From: Variovorax sp. V93
GTDB lineage: Bacteria > Pseudomonadota > Gammaproteobacteria > Burkholderiales > Burkholderiaceae_C
Assembly: GCF_041154485.1 (NCBI RefSeq)
Contig: NZ_AP028669.1
Span: forward strand, 4,278,001-4,342,000
Direction of reading: 5' to 3'
Length of the DNA stretch: 64,000 nucleotides
In this document: in pieces, positions 37,216 to 46,722 of the stretch
Layout: each line of letters begins with the position of its first letter
How positions within the stretch are numbered: position 1 is the stretch's first letter
Notes under the pieces: generated by a model
Database searches by the model: none
Told to the model about the DNA's origin: nothing
What the model saw: only the letters and a program-made list of their open reading frames with translations
Made by a program: the position numbers and the translations under genes

Positions 37216-37614
37216 TCAGGCCGCCTCTTTCTGGAGCTTCTCGAAGATCTTGGTGATCTTTTCCTCGAGCGTGGCCGCCGTGAAGGGCTTGACCACGTAG
37301 CCGTTGGCGCCGGCCTGCGCGGCCGCGATGATGTTTTCCTTCTTGGCCTCGGCCGTGACCATCAGCACCGGCAGTTTGGCCAGTTCGGGGTCGGCGCGGA
37401 TGGTCTGCAGCATGGTGAGGCCGTCCATGTTGGGCATGTTCCAGTCCGACACCACGAAGCCGAAGTTGCCGCCGCGCAGCTTCTCGATGCCGGCCGCGCC
37501 GTCCTCGGCCTCGTCGACGTTGAGGAACTCGAGTTCCTTCAACAGGTTGCGCACGATGCGCCGCATGGTCGGGAAGTCGTCCACGACCAAAATTTTGATG
37601 CTCTTGTCAATCAC
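37216..37614 (-). CDS. cheY: chemotaxis response regulator
   Basis: CheY is the diffusible response regulator that binds FliM and reverses the motor. The 132-aa receiver domain has the acid pair D12/D13, phosphoacceptor D57, the conserved Thr in LMVTAEA and Lys in VVKPF. The start is GTG at 37614, with GAAG and GGAG upstream; the next in-frame Met lies after the acid pocket, so GTG must be correct. Confidence 0.97.
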   Translation of the reverse strand: MIDKSIKILVVDDFPTMRRIVRNLLKELEFLNVDEAEDGAAGIEKLRGGNFGFVVSDWNMPNMDGLTMLQTIRADPELAKLPVLMVTAEAKKENIIAAAQAGANGYVVKPFTAATLEEKITKIFEKLQKEAA

Positions 37615-37641
37615 GATTCTTCAACTCCAACAGTTCGTTTT

Positions 37642-38724
37642 TCAAACCCGGTTCGTGCGTTCGCCGAAGGTGCGCAGATGGGCCAGCACGCGGCGCCCCA
37701 TCTCTGCCAGCGGCGCCACCTCGTCGGCGGCGCCCAATGCGATGGCCTCGCGCGGCATGCCGAAGACCACGCAGCTGGCCTCATCCTGCGCGAAGGTGTA
37801 GGCACCGGCCTGCTTCATGCGCAGCAGGCCTTCGGCGCCGTCCCGGCCCATGCCCGTGAGGATCATTCCGATCGCGTTCTTGCCGGCGTGCCTGGCGGCC
37901 GAATCGAACAGCACGTCGATCGAGGGCCGGTGGCGGTTCACCGGCGGCTCCTGGTCGAGCTGCGCCACGTAGTTGGCGCCGCTTCGCCCGAGCGACAGGT
38001 GAAAGCCGCCGGGCGCGATGTAGGCATAGCCCGGCAGCACGCGCTCGCCATGCTCGGCTTCCTTCACGGTGATACGGCACAGGCCGTTCAGGCGCTGCGC
38101 GAACGAGCGCGTGAAGCCGGCCGGCATGTGCTGTGCAATGAGCACCGCGGGCGCATCGGGCGGCAGCGGCAGCAGCACCTCGCGGATGGCCTCGGTGCCG
38201 CCGGTGGAGGCGCCGATGATGACGAGCTTCTCGGTGCTCAGGAGCGGGCTGCGCAGCAGCGGCTCCTGCGGGTTGCTGTCTGCCGCGCCCTTGGCCGAGG
38301 CGCCGTGCCGGCCCGGCAGCAGCCGCGCCGCGGCGGCCGTGCGGATCTTGCCGGCGATGAGCTCGGTGTATTGCAAGAGGCCATCGCGCACGCCGAGCCG
38401 CGGCTTGGTCACGAAATCGATCGCACCCAGCTCCAGCGCGCGCAGCGCGATCTCCGAGCCGCGCTCGGTCAGCGACGACACCATGACCACCGGCATTGGC
38501 CGCAGGCGCATGAGCTTCTCGAGGAATTCGAGGCCGTCCATGCGCGGCATCTCGACGTCGAGCGTGAGCACGTCGGGGTTCGTCAGCTTGATGAGGTCGC
38601 GCGCCTGCAGCGGATCGGCCGCGGTGCCGACCACCGTCATGTCGGCCTGGCTGTTGATGATCTCGGTCATCACGCTGCGGATCAGCGCCGAGTCGTCGAC
38701 GCAAAGTACCTTGATTTTCTTCAT
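37642..38724 (-). CDS. cheB: chemoreceptor methylesterase/deamidase
   Basis: CheB removes methyl groups from receptors and resets chemotactic sensitivity when phosphorylated by CheA. The 360-aa product has a receiver domain (D10/D11, phosphoacceptor D56, about 1-120), a variable linker, and the C-terminal methylesterase domain with the catalytic triad Ser in [10 protein letters not shown], His in AQHMP and Asp in GMGRDGAEG. The start ATG overlaps the cheD stop (ATGA). Confidence 0.97.
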   Translation of the reverse strand: MKKIKVLCVDDSALIRSVMTEIINSQADMTVVGTAADPLQARDLIKLTNPDVLTLDVEMPRMDGLEFLEKLMRLRPMPVVMVSSLTERGSEIALRALELGAIDFVTKPRLGVRDGLLQYTELIAGKIRTAAAARLLPGRHGASAKGAADSNPQEPLLRSPLLSTEKLVIIGASTGGTEAIREVLLPLPPDAPAVLIAQHMPAGFTRSFAQRLNGLCRITVKEAEHGERVLPGYAYIAPGGFHLSLGRSGANYVAQLDQEPPVNRHRPSIDVLFDSAARHAGKNAIGMILTGMGRDGAEGLLRMKQAGAYTFAQDEASCVVFGMPREAIALGAADEVAPLAEMGRRVLAHLRTFGERTNRV

Positions 38725-39362
38725 GCGATCCAGCTTCCCTTGCCATATGTGGCGGACCATTTGCGCAGCAGTTCGCCTTCGTCGCGCTGGACCGCCTGGA
38801 TGTCGACCGGCGCGCGCAGCTTGCGCACCACCGCCTTGCCGCTCTCAGGCAGCAGGCACACGCGGCGCGCATGCAGGCCGCGCAGGTCCTGCGCAGCGAC
38901 GGCGATGCGCTGCTTCTCGAGGTAGCGCAGCACGAAATCGGCGTTGCGCCCGCCGATGTTGAGCATGGTCATGTTCGCCAGCACCGCGGCGCCGCCGAAG
39001 ACCTTGGCCTTGAGCCGCTCGCGGCGCGCGCCCGCGCGCAGCAGCTCGGCGATCAGCACGTCCATGGCATGGGCGCCGTAGCGCATGGCGCCGGCCTGCT
39101 CGCGCGAGCCCGCCTCGGCGTCGTCGGGCAGCATGAAGTGGTTCATGCCCGCCACGCCCGCCTCCACGTCGGTGATGCAGGCGGCCACGCAGGAGCCCAG
39201 CACCGTGGTCAAGAGGACGCCGGCATCGGTCACGTAGTACTCCGCCGGCAGCAGCTTGACCGCGGCGCAATCGAAGTCGCGGTCGAAGTAGTGGTGCGTG
39301 GCCACCGAACCCGGCACGGCCGCGGGCAGGAAGCCCTTCTGCGCAGCGAGGTTCGTGTTCAT
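38721..39362 (-). CDS. cheD: chemoreceptor glutamine deamidase
   Basis: CheD deamidates glutamines of chemoreceptors. The 213-aa protein has the catalytic Cys in LGSCVAAC, the His in GMNHFMLP and the Thr of the active site region VLLTTVLGS. The ATG at 39362 is preceded by GAAGG and overlaps the stop of a 22-codon reading frame that itself starts at the cheR stop. The longer frame back to 39431 was rejected. Confidence 0.95.
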   Translation of the reverse strand: MNTNLAAQKGFLPAAVPGSVATHHYFDRDFDCAAVKLLPAEYYVTDAGVLLTTVLGSCVAACITDVEAGVAGMNHFMLPDDAEAGSREQAGAMRYGAHAMDVLIAELLRAGARRERLKAKVFGGAAVLANMTMLNIGGRNADFVLRYLEKQRIAVAAQDLRGLHARRVCLLPESGKAVVRKLRAPVDIQAVQRDEGELLRKWSATYGKGSWIA

Positions 39363-39427
39363 TGGCGTACCTTCGTGCTTCGCACTGCGGTGCGAGCTTG
39401 CTTGGGGCGGCCCGGCGCTGCGCTCAT
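39359..39427 (-). other. 22-codon basic mini reading frame bridging cheR and cheD
   Basis: ATG at 39427 overlaps the cheR stop as ATGA, and the TGA at 39361-39359 overlaps the cheD ATG as ATGA. The peptide [22 protein letters not shown] (22 residues; given here in two halves by position: 1-11 neutral/basic, 12-22 basic) has seven Arg/Lys. It probably serves ribosome hand-over between the two genes; a coding role is unproven. Confidence 0.3.
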
Positions 39428-40245
39428 GCACGCGCCTTGCCCAGCGCGTACACCGTCTGCCCGACCGTCTTGAAGCTCTGGTTGACCAGCGAGGCGTTCT
39501 CCGAATGCCCCGCGAACAGCAGGCCGTGCGGCTTGAGCAGCGGCATGAAGCGGTCGAGCAGCTTCTTCTGCGTGGGCTTGTCGAAATAGATCATCACGTT
39601 GCGGCAGAAGATCGCGTCCACCGGCTCCTTCACGGGCCATGAGGCATCGAGCAGGTTGAGCCGCGAGAACTTGACCATGGCAGCCACCTCGGGGCGCACC
39701 CGCACCTTGCCGGCGTTCGCACCCGTGCCCTTGTTGAAGAAGCGCCGCAGGCGGTCGGTCGACATGCGGTTGACCTGCTCCATCGTGAAGACGCCGGCCG
39801 ACGCGCGGGCCAGCACCGCGGTGTCGATGTCGGTGGCAATCACGCGCGCTGCGCTCGCACGCTCGCCGAGCGCCTCCATCAGCGTGATCGCGATCGAATA
39901 GGGCTCTTCGCCGGTCGATGCGGCCGCGCACCACACGGTGGGCGGCTGGGCGCACTTGCGCGCCAGTTCCGCGAGCACCGGAAAGTGGTGCGCCTCGCGG
40001 AAGAACGAAGTCAGGTTGGTGGTCAGCGAGTTGATGAACAGCTGCCACTCCTGGCCGTCGCGACTGTCTTCCAGCATGGCCAGGTAGGCCGAAAACTCGG
40101 GCAGCCCGAGCTCGCGCAACCGGCGCGAGAGCCGGCTGTACACCATCTGCCGCTTGTGCTCGCCCAGCGCGATGCCGGCGCGCCGGTGGATGAGCGTGCG
40201 AATGCGCGAAAAATCGCTGTCGGTGAAAAGAAATTCGGAGGTCAT
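39424..40245 (-). CDS. cheR: chemoreceptor methyltransferase
   Basis: CheR methylates chemoreceptor glutamates using S-adenosylmethionine. The 273-aa product has an N-terminal helical domain (about 1-75), the linker [12 protein letters not shown], the SAM motif [35 protein letters not shown] and the C-terminal GHSENASLV. Length is normal for the family (about 270-290). It lies 12 bp after the EAL/HDOD gene, where cheW or a receptor gene would often be found. Confidence 0.97.
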   Translation of the reverse strand: MTSEFLFTDSDFSRIRTLIHRRAGIALGEHKRQMVYSRLSRRLRELGLPEFSAYLAMLEDSRDGQEWQLFINSLTTNLTSFFREAHHFPVLAELARKCAQPPTVWCAAASTGEEPYSIAITLMEALGERASAARVIATDIDTAVLARASAGVFTMEQVNRMSTDRLRRFFNKGTGANAGKVRVRPEVAAMVKFSRLNLLDASWPVKEPVDAIFCRNVMIYFDKPTQKKLLDRFMPLLKPHGLLFAGHSENASLVNQSFKTVGQTVYALGKARA

Positions 40246-40257
40246 GCGCGCGTCTCG

Positions 40258-41571
40258 CTAGGCGGCTTCGGCCGGGATCACGTCCTGCGACCAGGCCAGT
40301 GCCGACAGGTGTGCGGCATTCACCTGGCCGGCGCTCAGCAGCAGCGCTTCCGCCAGGCGCGCCGCCTCGCCGGTGTCCAGTTCGCAGGCCTCGGCCAGCG
40401 AGAGGAAGGGGCCGTACACGCCGCCGCGCGTGAGGATGGCCTGCTGGACCGAATCGGAAAGCTGCACCTTGTTCAGCACCTCCTGCATCGGAATGCCCAG
40501 CAGCTGGTCGATCAGCGAGAACATGCCCACCACGAACAGGTTGTCCGACTCGCCCCGCGGCAGCATGATCTCGCCCATCAGCTCGACGAAGCGGCCGCGC
40601 ATGATGGCCCTCTTCATCATGAAGGGCGGGCTGCCCATGGGGTTGCTGGTGGCCAGCAGCAGCGAGAGCCAGCGGAACAGCGGCGAATAGCCGAGCATCG
40701 TCACCGCGTGGTGCAGCGAATGGATCTCGACGCCGGCCCCCACGGCCGGTGAATTCATGTGGCGCAGCAGCCGGTAGGTGAGCGCGGCATCGCGCTTGAG
40801 GGCGGCCTCGATCTCGCGCAGGTCCTCGTTGCGCTGGATCATCTGCAAGAGCCGCATGATCAGCACCGACTCGGGCTGCAGCGCATGGCTGCCGGTGCTC
40901 GCTGCAGGCGGCGGCAGGCCGCAGTTCGGATCGGCGAACACGTCGACGCGGCGGGCAGCGCAGGCTTCGAAGTCTTTCCACGAGGCCATGCGCGTGGCGA
41001 TCGGCTGGATCGGCATGTGGTCGGGCTGCTCCTTGCCGCGCGCGGCCGCCACCAGCAGGGGATCGCCGGCACCCACGTCGAAATGGCTCACCAGGCCGAG
41101 CAGTTCGGGATCTTCCGGCAGCGCATTGGCGCGGCACAGCATGAAGCTGAACCCCTGCTCGTGCAGGAAGTGCAGGATCGGCCGCAGCTCCTCGTTGGCC
41201 AGGTCGCCGAGCTCCAGGCAGAGCACGGTGAACTCGGGCGGCAGCGATTGCAGCGCGCCCAGCGCCAGCGATTCGGCATTCACGTCGAAGAACAGTTCGC
41301 TGCGCCCCAGCCGCCACGGCGTGTCCGGCGGGTTGAGGTGCTCGGTCACGCAGGCCACGAGCGACTTGAACTGGCTGATCGCATCCGGCGCTTCTTCGGG
41401 CCTGGCAGCCGCGCGCCAGTCGAGCTTGTAGCCTGCGACGCGCTTGTGCGCATCGAGCAGCAAGGTGTAGGCCACAAAGCCCTCTGCATTGCGCGGAGCC
41501 GCCAGGCCCAGGGCCGCTTCGGCTGCCGGCGTTTCCTCGGCCGTGGCGCGCCGGAAAAAATCAAAACGCAT
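40258..41571 (-). CDS. EAL/HDOD-domain signalling protein
   Basis: The 437-aa protein has a degenerate EAL-like N-terminal half (about 30-215; LCLELGDLANEE replaces the catalytic EAL context and the metal ligands are missing) and a C-terminal HDOD domain (about 220-420, with LLRHMNSPAVG and HHAVTMLGYSPLFRWL). This matches the YuxH/CdgJ class: not an active phosphodiesterase, but a c-di-GMP-linked or protein-binding regulator; relatives affect motility. It sits between cheA and cheR, 12 bp before cheR and 27 bp after cheA, so it is cotranscribed with chemotaxis genes. Confidence 0.85.
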   Translation of the reverse strand: MRFDFFRRATAEETPAAEAALGLAAPRNAEGFVAYTLLLDAHKRVAGYKLDWRAAARPEEAPDAISQFKSLVACVTEHLNPPDTPWRLGRSELFFDVNAESLALGALQSLPPEFTVLCLELGDLANEELRPILHFLHEQGFSFMLCRANALPEDPELLGLVSHFDVGAGDPLLVAAARGKEQPDHMPIQPIATRMASWKDFEACAARRVDVFADPNCGLPPPAASTGSHALQPESVLIMRLLQMIQRNEDLREIEAALKRDAALTYRLLRHMNSPAVGAGVEIHSLHHAVTMLGYSPLFRWLSLLLATSNPMGSPPFMMKRAIMRGRFVELMGEIMLPRGESDNLFVVGMFSLIDQLLGIPMQEVLNKVQLSDSVQQAILTRGGVYGPFLSLAEACELDTGEAARLAEALLLSAGQVNAAHLSALAWSQDVIPAEAA

Positions 41572-41598
41572 TGCATCGTCTCCGTGGGGTTGTATCCG

Positions 41599-43644
41599 TC
41601 AGGCCGCGACCGGCTCCGCGCGCGCCGCACGGGCCAGCACGGTGGCACGCTCCACGTGCGCGCGCTGGATGCGCGGCATGGCATCCACGTCGATGATGAA
41701 AGCCACGCTGCCGTCGCCCAGGATCGTCGCGGCCGAGATGCCCGGCACCTTGCGGTAGTTGGTCTCCAGGTTCTTGACCACCACCTGGTGCTGGCCGAGC
41801 AGCTCGTCCACCAGGAGTGCGAAGCGCGTCTCGCCAGCCTGCACGATCACCAGGATGCCCTGGGTCGGGTCGGTCTGCGCGCCGGCCACGTCGAACACGC
41901 CGTGCAGCTCGATCAGCGGCAGGTACTCCCCGCGCACCTTGATCACGTGGCCGTCGCTGGTGATCGAATGCAGGTGCTCGGTGCGCGGCTGCAGCGACTC
42001 GATCACGTAGCTCAGCGGCAGGATGTAGGCCTCGCTGCCCACCTTGACCGACATGCCGTTGAGGATGGCCAGCGTGAGCGGCAGCACGATGCGGGTGGTG
42101 GTGCCCCAGCCCTCGCGCGAGCTGATCTCCACGTGCCCGCCCATCTCCTGGATGTTGCGCTTGACCACGTCCATGCCGACGCCGCGCCCCGAGATGTCGG
42201 TGACCTGCTCGGCCGTGGAGAAGCCGGGCGCGAAGATCAGCTGCCACACCTCGTCGTCGGGCATGGTGTCGGTCACGGGCAGGCCCTGCTGCATGGCCTT
42301 GGCGAGGATCTTCTGGCGGTTCAGGCCCGCGCCGTCGTCGCTGACCTCGATCACGATGTTGCCGCCATGGTGCTGTGCCGACAGCAGCAGCTGCCCTTCG
42401 GCTTCCTTGCCCTTGGCGATGCGCTGTGCCGGCGTCTCGATGCCGTGGTCCAGGCTGTTGCGCACCAGGTGGGTGAGCGGATCGATGATGCGTTCGATCA
42501 GGCCCTTGTCGAGCTCGGTCTCCTTGCCGAAGGTGTCCAGGCGCACCTCCTTGCCGAGCTTGGCGCTGACGTCGCGGATCACGCGCGGAAAGCGGCTGAA
42601 GACGTAGTCCATCGGCATCATGCGGATCGACATCACCGATTCCTGCAGGTCGCGCGCATTGCGCTCCAGGTGGCCGAGGCCGCTCAGGAAGCGCTCGCAC
42701 TCCACCGGATCGAGCATGGTGGCGGCCTGCGTGAGCATGGACTGCGTGATCACCAGCTCGCCCACCAGGTTGATGAGCTGGTCGACCTTTTCCACGTCGA
42801 CGCGGATCGAGCTCGAATCCTTGGCGCCCGCTGCGGCAGCCGGAGAAGACGCCGGCCTGGACGCCGGGCCGGCCGGCGCTGGAGCGGGCTGCGATGCCGC
42901 GGCCGCCGGTGCGGCTGGCGCGGCGGCAATGGGCGCGGCCGCAGGAGCCGCATCGCCAGCAGGCTCGGCCGTGATCTCGATCTGCGACTCGTCGATGACG
43001 AAGCAGCACACGGCCACGATGTCGTCGGGCGCGCAGCTGGTGTCGAGAAGCACCGTGAGCTGGTCGCCGCTGCGCGTACGCGACAGCAGCTTGCCGAGGT
43101 TGCCGAGCTCGTCGGCGAGCAGCTCGCATTCGCTGTCGGACAGGCGCGAGAACCGGATGCGCAGCGCCCCGCCCGACGCGGACACCGCGGCGGCGGAAGC
43201 AGCGGGCACGGCGGCGGGCGCGGGTGCGGGTGCCGGTGCAGGCGCGGCCTGCGCACCGTCGCTCTCCAGCGCCAGCTGGCGCAGCACCTCGCAGATGTGC
43301 GCCACGCGCTCGGGGTCGGGTTCGTTCTCGGCCTGGTAGGCCATCAGTTGTTCTTGCAAGGCGTCCTTCGTTTCCAGGAATGAATCGATCATCGAGCGGC
43401 TCAGCGTCAGCTGGCCGTGGCGCGCGCGGTCCAGCAGGGTTTCCAGAAGGTGGGTGGTGTCGGTCAGCGCGACGAAGCCGAAGGTGGCCGCGCCGCCCTT
43501 GATCGAATGCGCGGCACGGAAGATGGCGTTGAGCTGCTCGCTGTCGGGCGCCTCGGCGTCCAGCTCGAGAAGCAGCTGCTCCATCTGCGCCAGAAGCTCG
43601 ACGGCTTCGACGAAAAATGCCTGTGTGAACTGACTGAGATCCAT
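41599..43644 (-). CDS. cheA: chemotaxis sensor histidine kinase
   Basis: CheA phosphorylates CheY and CheB under control of receptors. Domains of the 681-aa product in order: HPt with phosphorylated H46 (AAHSIKGGAATFGF), an Ala/Pro linker, CheY-binding-like P2 region, another linker, dimerisation helices, the HATPase domain with HLVRNSLDHGIE, SDDGAGL and GRGVGMDVVK, and the C-terminal CheW-like domain. The gene follows motB by 43 bp and precedes the EAL/HDOD gene. No cheW gene lies in the window. Confidence 0.97.
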   Translation of the reverse strand: MDLSQFTQAFFVEAVELLAQMEQLLLELDAEAPDSEQLNAIFRAAHSIKGGAATFGFVALTDTTHLLETLLDRARHGQLTLSRSMIDSFLETKDALQEQLMAYQAENEPDPERVAHICEVLRQLALESDGAQAAPAPAPAPAPAAVPAASAAAVSASGGALRIRFSRLSDSECELLADELGNLGKLLSRTRSGDQLTVLLDTSCAPDDIVAVCCFVIDESQIEITAEPAGDAAPAAAPIAAAPAAPAAAASQPAPAPAGPASRPASSPAAAAGAKDSSSIRVDVEKVDQLINLVGELVITQSMLTQAATMLDPVECERFLSGLGHLERNARDLQESVMSIRMMPMDYVFSRFPRVIRDVSAKLGKEVRLDTFGKETELDKGLIERIIDPLTHLVRNSLDHGIETPAQRIAKGKEAEGQLLLSAQHHGGNIVIEVSDDGAGLNRQKILAKAMQQGLPVTDTMPDDEVWQLIFAPGFSTAEQVTDISGRGVGMDVVKRNIQEMGGHVEISSREGWGTTTRIVLPLTLAILNGMSVKVGSEAYILPLSYVIESLQPRTEHLHSITSDGHVIKVRGEYLPLIELHGVFDVAGAQTDPTQGILVIVQAGETRFALLVDELLGQHQVVVKNLETNYRKVPGISAATILGDGSVAFIIDVDAMPRIQRAHVERATVLARAARAEPVAA

Positions 43645-43687
43645 CGTTGCTCCGAACCGGCGTGCATGCGTGCCGGCGTCAATGTCT

Positions 43688-44635
43688 TTAAGGGTGCGTG
43701 GGTGCCGGCGATCCTTTGACGGTCACCTTCAGGTTGTCTGCGGGGGCGAAGAGCGGCGGCTGCGAAGCCTTCGACTTTGCGGGCCGGAGGGCGCCGGCAG
43801 TGCCGCCGCCGCCGCTGTTCTCGTGCTCGATCTGCTGCTGCGTGCGGTGGTTGAGCAGGATGATGCTGATGCGCCGGTTGATCGGGTTGCGCGGATTGCT
43901 GCGGTCCAGGTGCATGCTGTCGGCCAGGCCGACCACGCGCAGCACCTTGTTCTCGGCCATGCCGCCCATGACCAGCTCGCGCCGTGAGGCGTTGGCCCGG
44001 TCGGCCGACAGCTCCCAATTGCCGTAGGAGCGGTCGCCGTTGCTGTAGACGAAGGCATCGGTGTGGCCCGACAGCGTGATCTTGTTGGGCAGCTCGTTGA
44101 GCGTGGGCCCGAGCTCGCGCAGGATGGCGCGCATATGCGGCACCACCTGCGCGCTGGCCAGGTCGAACATCGGGCGGTTCTCGTTGTCGACGATCTGCAG
44201 GCGCAGGCCCTCGGTCGTGATGTCGATCAGGATCTGCGAGCGGAACTGGCGGAACACCGGGCTGTTCTCGATGAGCTTGTCCAGCCGCTCCTTCATGCTG
44301 GCCAGGCGGTCCGCGTCGGCGTCGTCCTCGGCGTCGGCGCGCTGCACCTCGCCGTCGATCCGCGCGCTCGGGTCCATGCCGCCGCCGGGCACCACGCTGA
44401 TGCTGGTGCTGCTCTTCTCGCCGCCGCTGAGCGCCACCTTCAGCGGCATGCGGAAGTGCTCGGCGATGCCCTCGCGCTGCTTGGGCGAGGTATTGGACAA
44501 GAGCCACATCACGAGGAAGAACGCCATCATGGCGGTCATGAAGTCCGCATAGGCGATCTTCCACCCGCCGCCGTGCCCGCCGCCTCCATGGGCGGCGACG
44601 CGCCTGACCACGACCCTGTGCTTTTCCGTGCTCAT
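43688..44635 (-). CDS. motB: flagellar motor stator protein
   Basis: MotB forms the H+-driven stator with MotA and anchors it to peptidoglycan. The 315-aa protein has a short basic N-terminus, one membrane helix with the proton-carrying D31 (YADFMTAMMAFFLVMWLL, quoted in part), a plug/linker, and the OmpA-like peptidoglycan-binding domain (about 150-270, SGHTDAF, NRRISI). The C-terminus is Ala/Pro-rich. It lies 18 bp after motA. Confidence 0.96.
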   Translation of the reverse strand: MSTEKHRVVVRRVAAHGGGGHGGGWKIAYADFMTAMMAFFLVMWLLSNTSPKQREGIAEHFRMPLKVALSGGEKSSTSISVVPGGGMDPSARIDGEVQRADAEDDADADRLASMKERLDKLIENSPVFRQFRSQILIDITTEGLRLQIVDNENRPMFDLASAQVVPHMRAILRELGPTLNELPNKITLSGHTDAFVYSNGDRSYGNWELSADRANASRRELVMGGMAENKVLRVVGLADSMHLDRSNPRNPINRRISIILLNHRTQQQIEHENSGGGGTAGALRPAKSKASQPPLFAPADNLKVTVKGSPAPTHP

Positions 44636-44653
44636 GACGATGCGCCGCGCCGC

Positions 44654-45514
44654 TCAGCGCGCCTTGACTTCGCGCACGTGGCTGTCCAGCTCGGTGAAGC
44701 TGGGCCGCTCGGTCGAGAACAGCACCTTGCGGCCGAACTCCACCGCCAGCTGCGGCGCGTAGCCGTTGAGGCTGGCGAGCAGCGTGACCTTGGCGCACTG
44801 GTACAGCTTCATGCCCTCGGACACCTTCTGGTCGATCAGCGAAGCCAGCGGCGAGACGAAGCCGTAGGCCAGCAGCACGCCAAGGAAGGTGCCCACCATG
44901 GCGTGCGCGATGAGCGCGCCCATTTCCGCGGGCGGCAGGTCGGCCGAGCCCAGCGCATGCACCACGCCCATCACGGCCGCGACGATGCCCAGCGCAGGCA
45001 GCGCATCGCCCACGCGCGAGAGGCTGTGCACGGGCATCTCGGCCTCGTGCTTGATGGTCTCGATCTCGTGGTCCATCAGCGCCTCGATCTCGAATGCGTC
45101 GGTATTGCCGCTGATGACCAGCCGCAGGTAGTCGCACAGGAACTCCATCACGCCGGCATCGGCCAGGATCTCGGGGTAGCGGCTGAAGATCTGGCTCTGC
45201 GCCGGGTCCTCCACGTCGGACTCCAGCTTCATCATCCCTTCCTTGCGCGCCTTGGCCAGCAGCTCGTAGAGCAGCGCGAGCAGGTCCAGGTAGAGCTGCC
45301 GGTTGTGCTTGGACGAACGCAGCAGCAGCGGCAGCTCCTTGAGCGTGGCCTTGATCGTCTTGCCGTTGTTGCCCGCAAGGAAGGCGCCCAGTGCCGCGCC
45401 GCCGATCATCAGCAGTTCGACCGGCTGGAACAGCACGCCGAAGTGCCCGCCCATCAGCGCATAGCCGCCGAAGACGGCGCCAATCACCACCAGATACCCA
45501 ACCAGAAGGAGCAC
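44654..45514 (-). CDS. motA: flagellar motor stator protein
   Basis: MotA is the torque-generating stator subunit. The 286-aa protein has four membrane helices, a large cytoplasmic loop with the charged ARKEGMMKLESDVEDP segment that contacts FliG, and the conserved proline-containing helix DALPALGIVAAVMGVVHALG (quoted in part: GDALPALGIVAAV). The start is GTG at 45514 with GGGGAA upstream; no closer ATG keeps the first helix. A terminator stands between flhC and this gene. Confidence 0.95.
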   Translation of the reverse strand: MLLLVGYLVVIGAVFGGYALMGGHFGVLFQPVELLMIGGAALGAFLAGNNGKTIKATLKELPLLLRSSKHNRQLYLDLLALLYELLAKARKEGMMKLESDVEDPAQSQIFSRYPEILADAGVMEFLCDYLRLVISGNTDAFEIEALMDHEIETIKHEAEMPVHSLSRVGDALPALGIVAAVMGVVHALGSADLPPAEMGALIAHAMVGTFLGVLLAYGFVSPLASLIDQKVSEGMKLYQCAKVTLLASLNGYAPQLAVEFGRKVLFSTERPSFTELDSHVREVKAR

Positions 45515-45547
45515 GCGCTTCCCCTATTGCCCTTGAGGCGTCGATTC

Positions 45548-45571
45548 AAAAGCCCTGCCCGGCGGGCAGGG
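45548..45571 (-). terminator. intrinsic terminator between flhC and motA
   Basis: On the minus strand CCCTGCCC pairs with GGGCAGGG (45553-45571) and is followed by CTTTTG. The stem starts 7 bp after the flhC stop. It would separate flhDC from the motAB-che message, or attenuate it, since only about 35 bp remain to the motA start. Confidence 0.7.
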
Positions 45572-45577
45572 TCCGTG

Positions 45578-46186
45578 TCAGTGGAGCCCCGCGCCGCCCG
45601 GCGCCGCCTCCACGCCAAAACCCATGCCTTCGATGCCGAGCGTGGTGGCCTCGCCCGCCGCGCCGCGCTTGGCGCCGCGCGCCTTGCCCGCGCGCGACGG
45701 CGGCCGGCAGAGCACGCACACGTAGCCGCTCTTGTGGTCGTGCGCATGCGCGACGAACTGCCCCGAGCAGCGGCAGCAGGTACTCAGCTGCAGCATGTCG
45801 CTGTCGAAAAATCGCACCATCGTGTAGGCGCGCGTGAAATCCAGAATTGGCTCGCTGTCCTGCGCCGCAATTTGCTGCAAATAAAGTTTGTAGCTTTTAA
45901 TCAATATCCAGACTTTTTCTTCGTCCGAATGAATCTTCATGAATTGATACATGTTGTAAAACATTGACGAATGGATATTCGCCAGCCACGTCATGTACCA
46001 ATCGGTTGAAAAGGGAAGCAGTCCCTTGGGCGGGGAAACACCCTTGATTTCCTTGTAGAGGCGGATCAGCCGCTCGCGGCTCAGGCCCACCTCCGCCTCC
46101 AGGAACTGCAGGCGGGCGCCCAGCTGGATCAGCTGGATCGCAAGCTGGACTTCGCGCACCTCGCCCAGGACGCTCTTGCGCGTCAT
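45578..46186 (-). CDS. flhC: flagellar master regulator subunit
   Basis: FlhC with FlhD forms the FlhD4C2 activator of class II flagellar genes. The 202-aa product has the DNA-binding helical N-terminal region and the four-Cys zinc site C137, C140, C157, C160, at the same positions as in E. coli, plus a Gly/Ala-rich tail of about 30 residues not in the core fold. It overlaps flhD by ATGA. Confidence 0.97.
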   Translation of the reverse strand: MTRKSVLGEVREVQLAIQLIQLGARLQFLEAEVGLSRERLIRLYKEIKGVSPPKGLLPFSTDWYMTWLANIHSSMFYNMYQFMKIHSDEEKVWILIKSYKLYLQQIAAQDSEPILDFTRAYTMVRFFDSDMLQLSTCCRCSGQFVAHAHDHKSGYVCVLCRPPSRAGKARGAKRGAAGEATTLGIEGMGFGVEAAPGGAGLH

Positions 46187-46539
46187 GCGGCCACCGCTGC
46201 TTTTCGGGTCTGCAGGCTTCGTGCCGACATCAGGATCGACATGTGCGCTTGTTGCAGCATCGTGTCCTTACCTTCGCCAACCACGGCCGACATCGAAGCA
46301 TGCTCGTCCAGCCTGAAACTGCACAGCAGGAAGTTCGACGCCGCCAGCTTGACGATCTGCGCCAGCGACATGCCGGCCAGCATGTCGGCCAGTTCGCTGC
46401 TCACGCCGAGCCGAAACATCGCCGCCACGCGGTCCTGCTTGACCAGCTTCTGCGCCAGCAGCATGTAGGCGAGGTTGATGTCGCCGATTTCCCGGGAGAT
46501 TTCGCCGTTGGCTACGCTCATCACGTTATCCGTTTCCAA
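46183..46539 (-). CDS. flhD: flagellar master regulator subunit
   Basis: FlhD is the partner of FlhC. The 118-aa helical protein matches the family core: EIGDINLAYMLLAQKLVKQD and MFRLGVSSELADMLAGMSL, then IVKLAASNFLLCSFRLD with the conserved Cys. I annotate TTG at 46539 because GGAG lies 6 bp upstream; an in-frame ATG at 46521, with GGAAACG further away, is the alternative and gives 112 aa. Upstream lies a strikingly AT-rich control region. Confidence 0.94.
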   Translation of the reverse strand: METDNVMSVANGEISREIGDINLAYMLLAQKLVKQDRVAAMFRLGVSSELADMLAGMSLAQIVKLAASNFLLCSFRLDEHASMSAVVGEGKDTMLQQAHMSILMSARSLQTRKAAVAA

Positions 46540-46722
46540 AATGCACTCCGTTCAGTCATGTCCTGATTGGGATTATTCACAATATTTAACACTTGTAACC
46601 TTCTGCACTACTCAAACTGTAAACAGGGCTACAAGTACATGTAAGCTTTTGTTGCAATCGCACGACGAGCCTTCCGCCGATGCGAGCGGCTCTCACAAAG
46701 ATGGCAATTCAATGAAAAAACA
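46540..46722 (-). promoter_or_regulatory. flhD: AT-rich flhDC upstream control region
   Basis: This 183-bp stretch is far richer in A and T than the flanks, notably at 46561-46660. It separates flhD from the stand-alone FlhB-C gene that runs toward it from the right. On the minus strand TTACAA is followed 17 bp later by TAATCC (about 46597 to 46569), a weak promoter candidate. The AT bias fits a regulated promoter bound by nucleoid proteins. No ORF of note is present. Confidence 0.6.
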
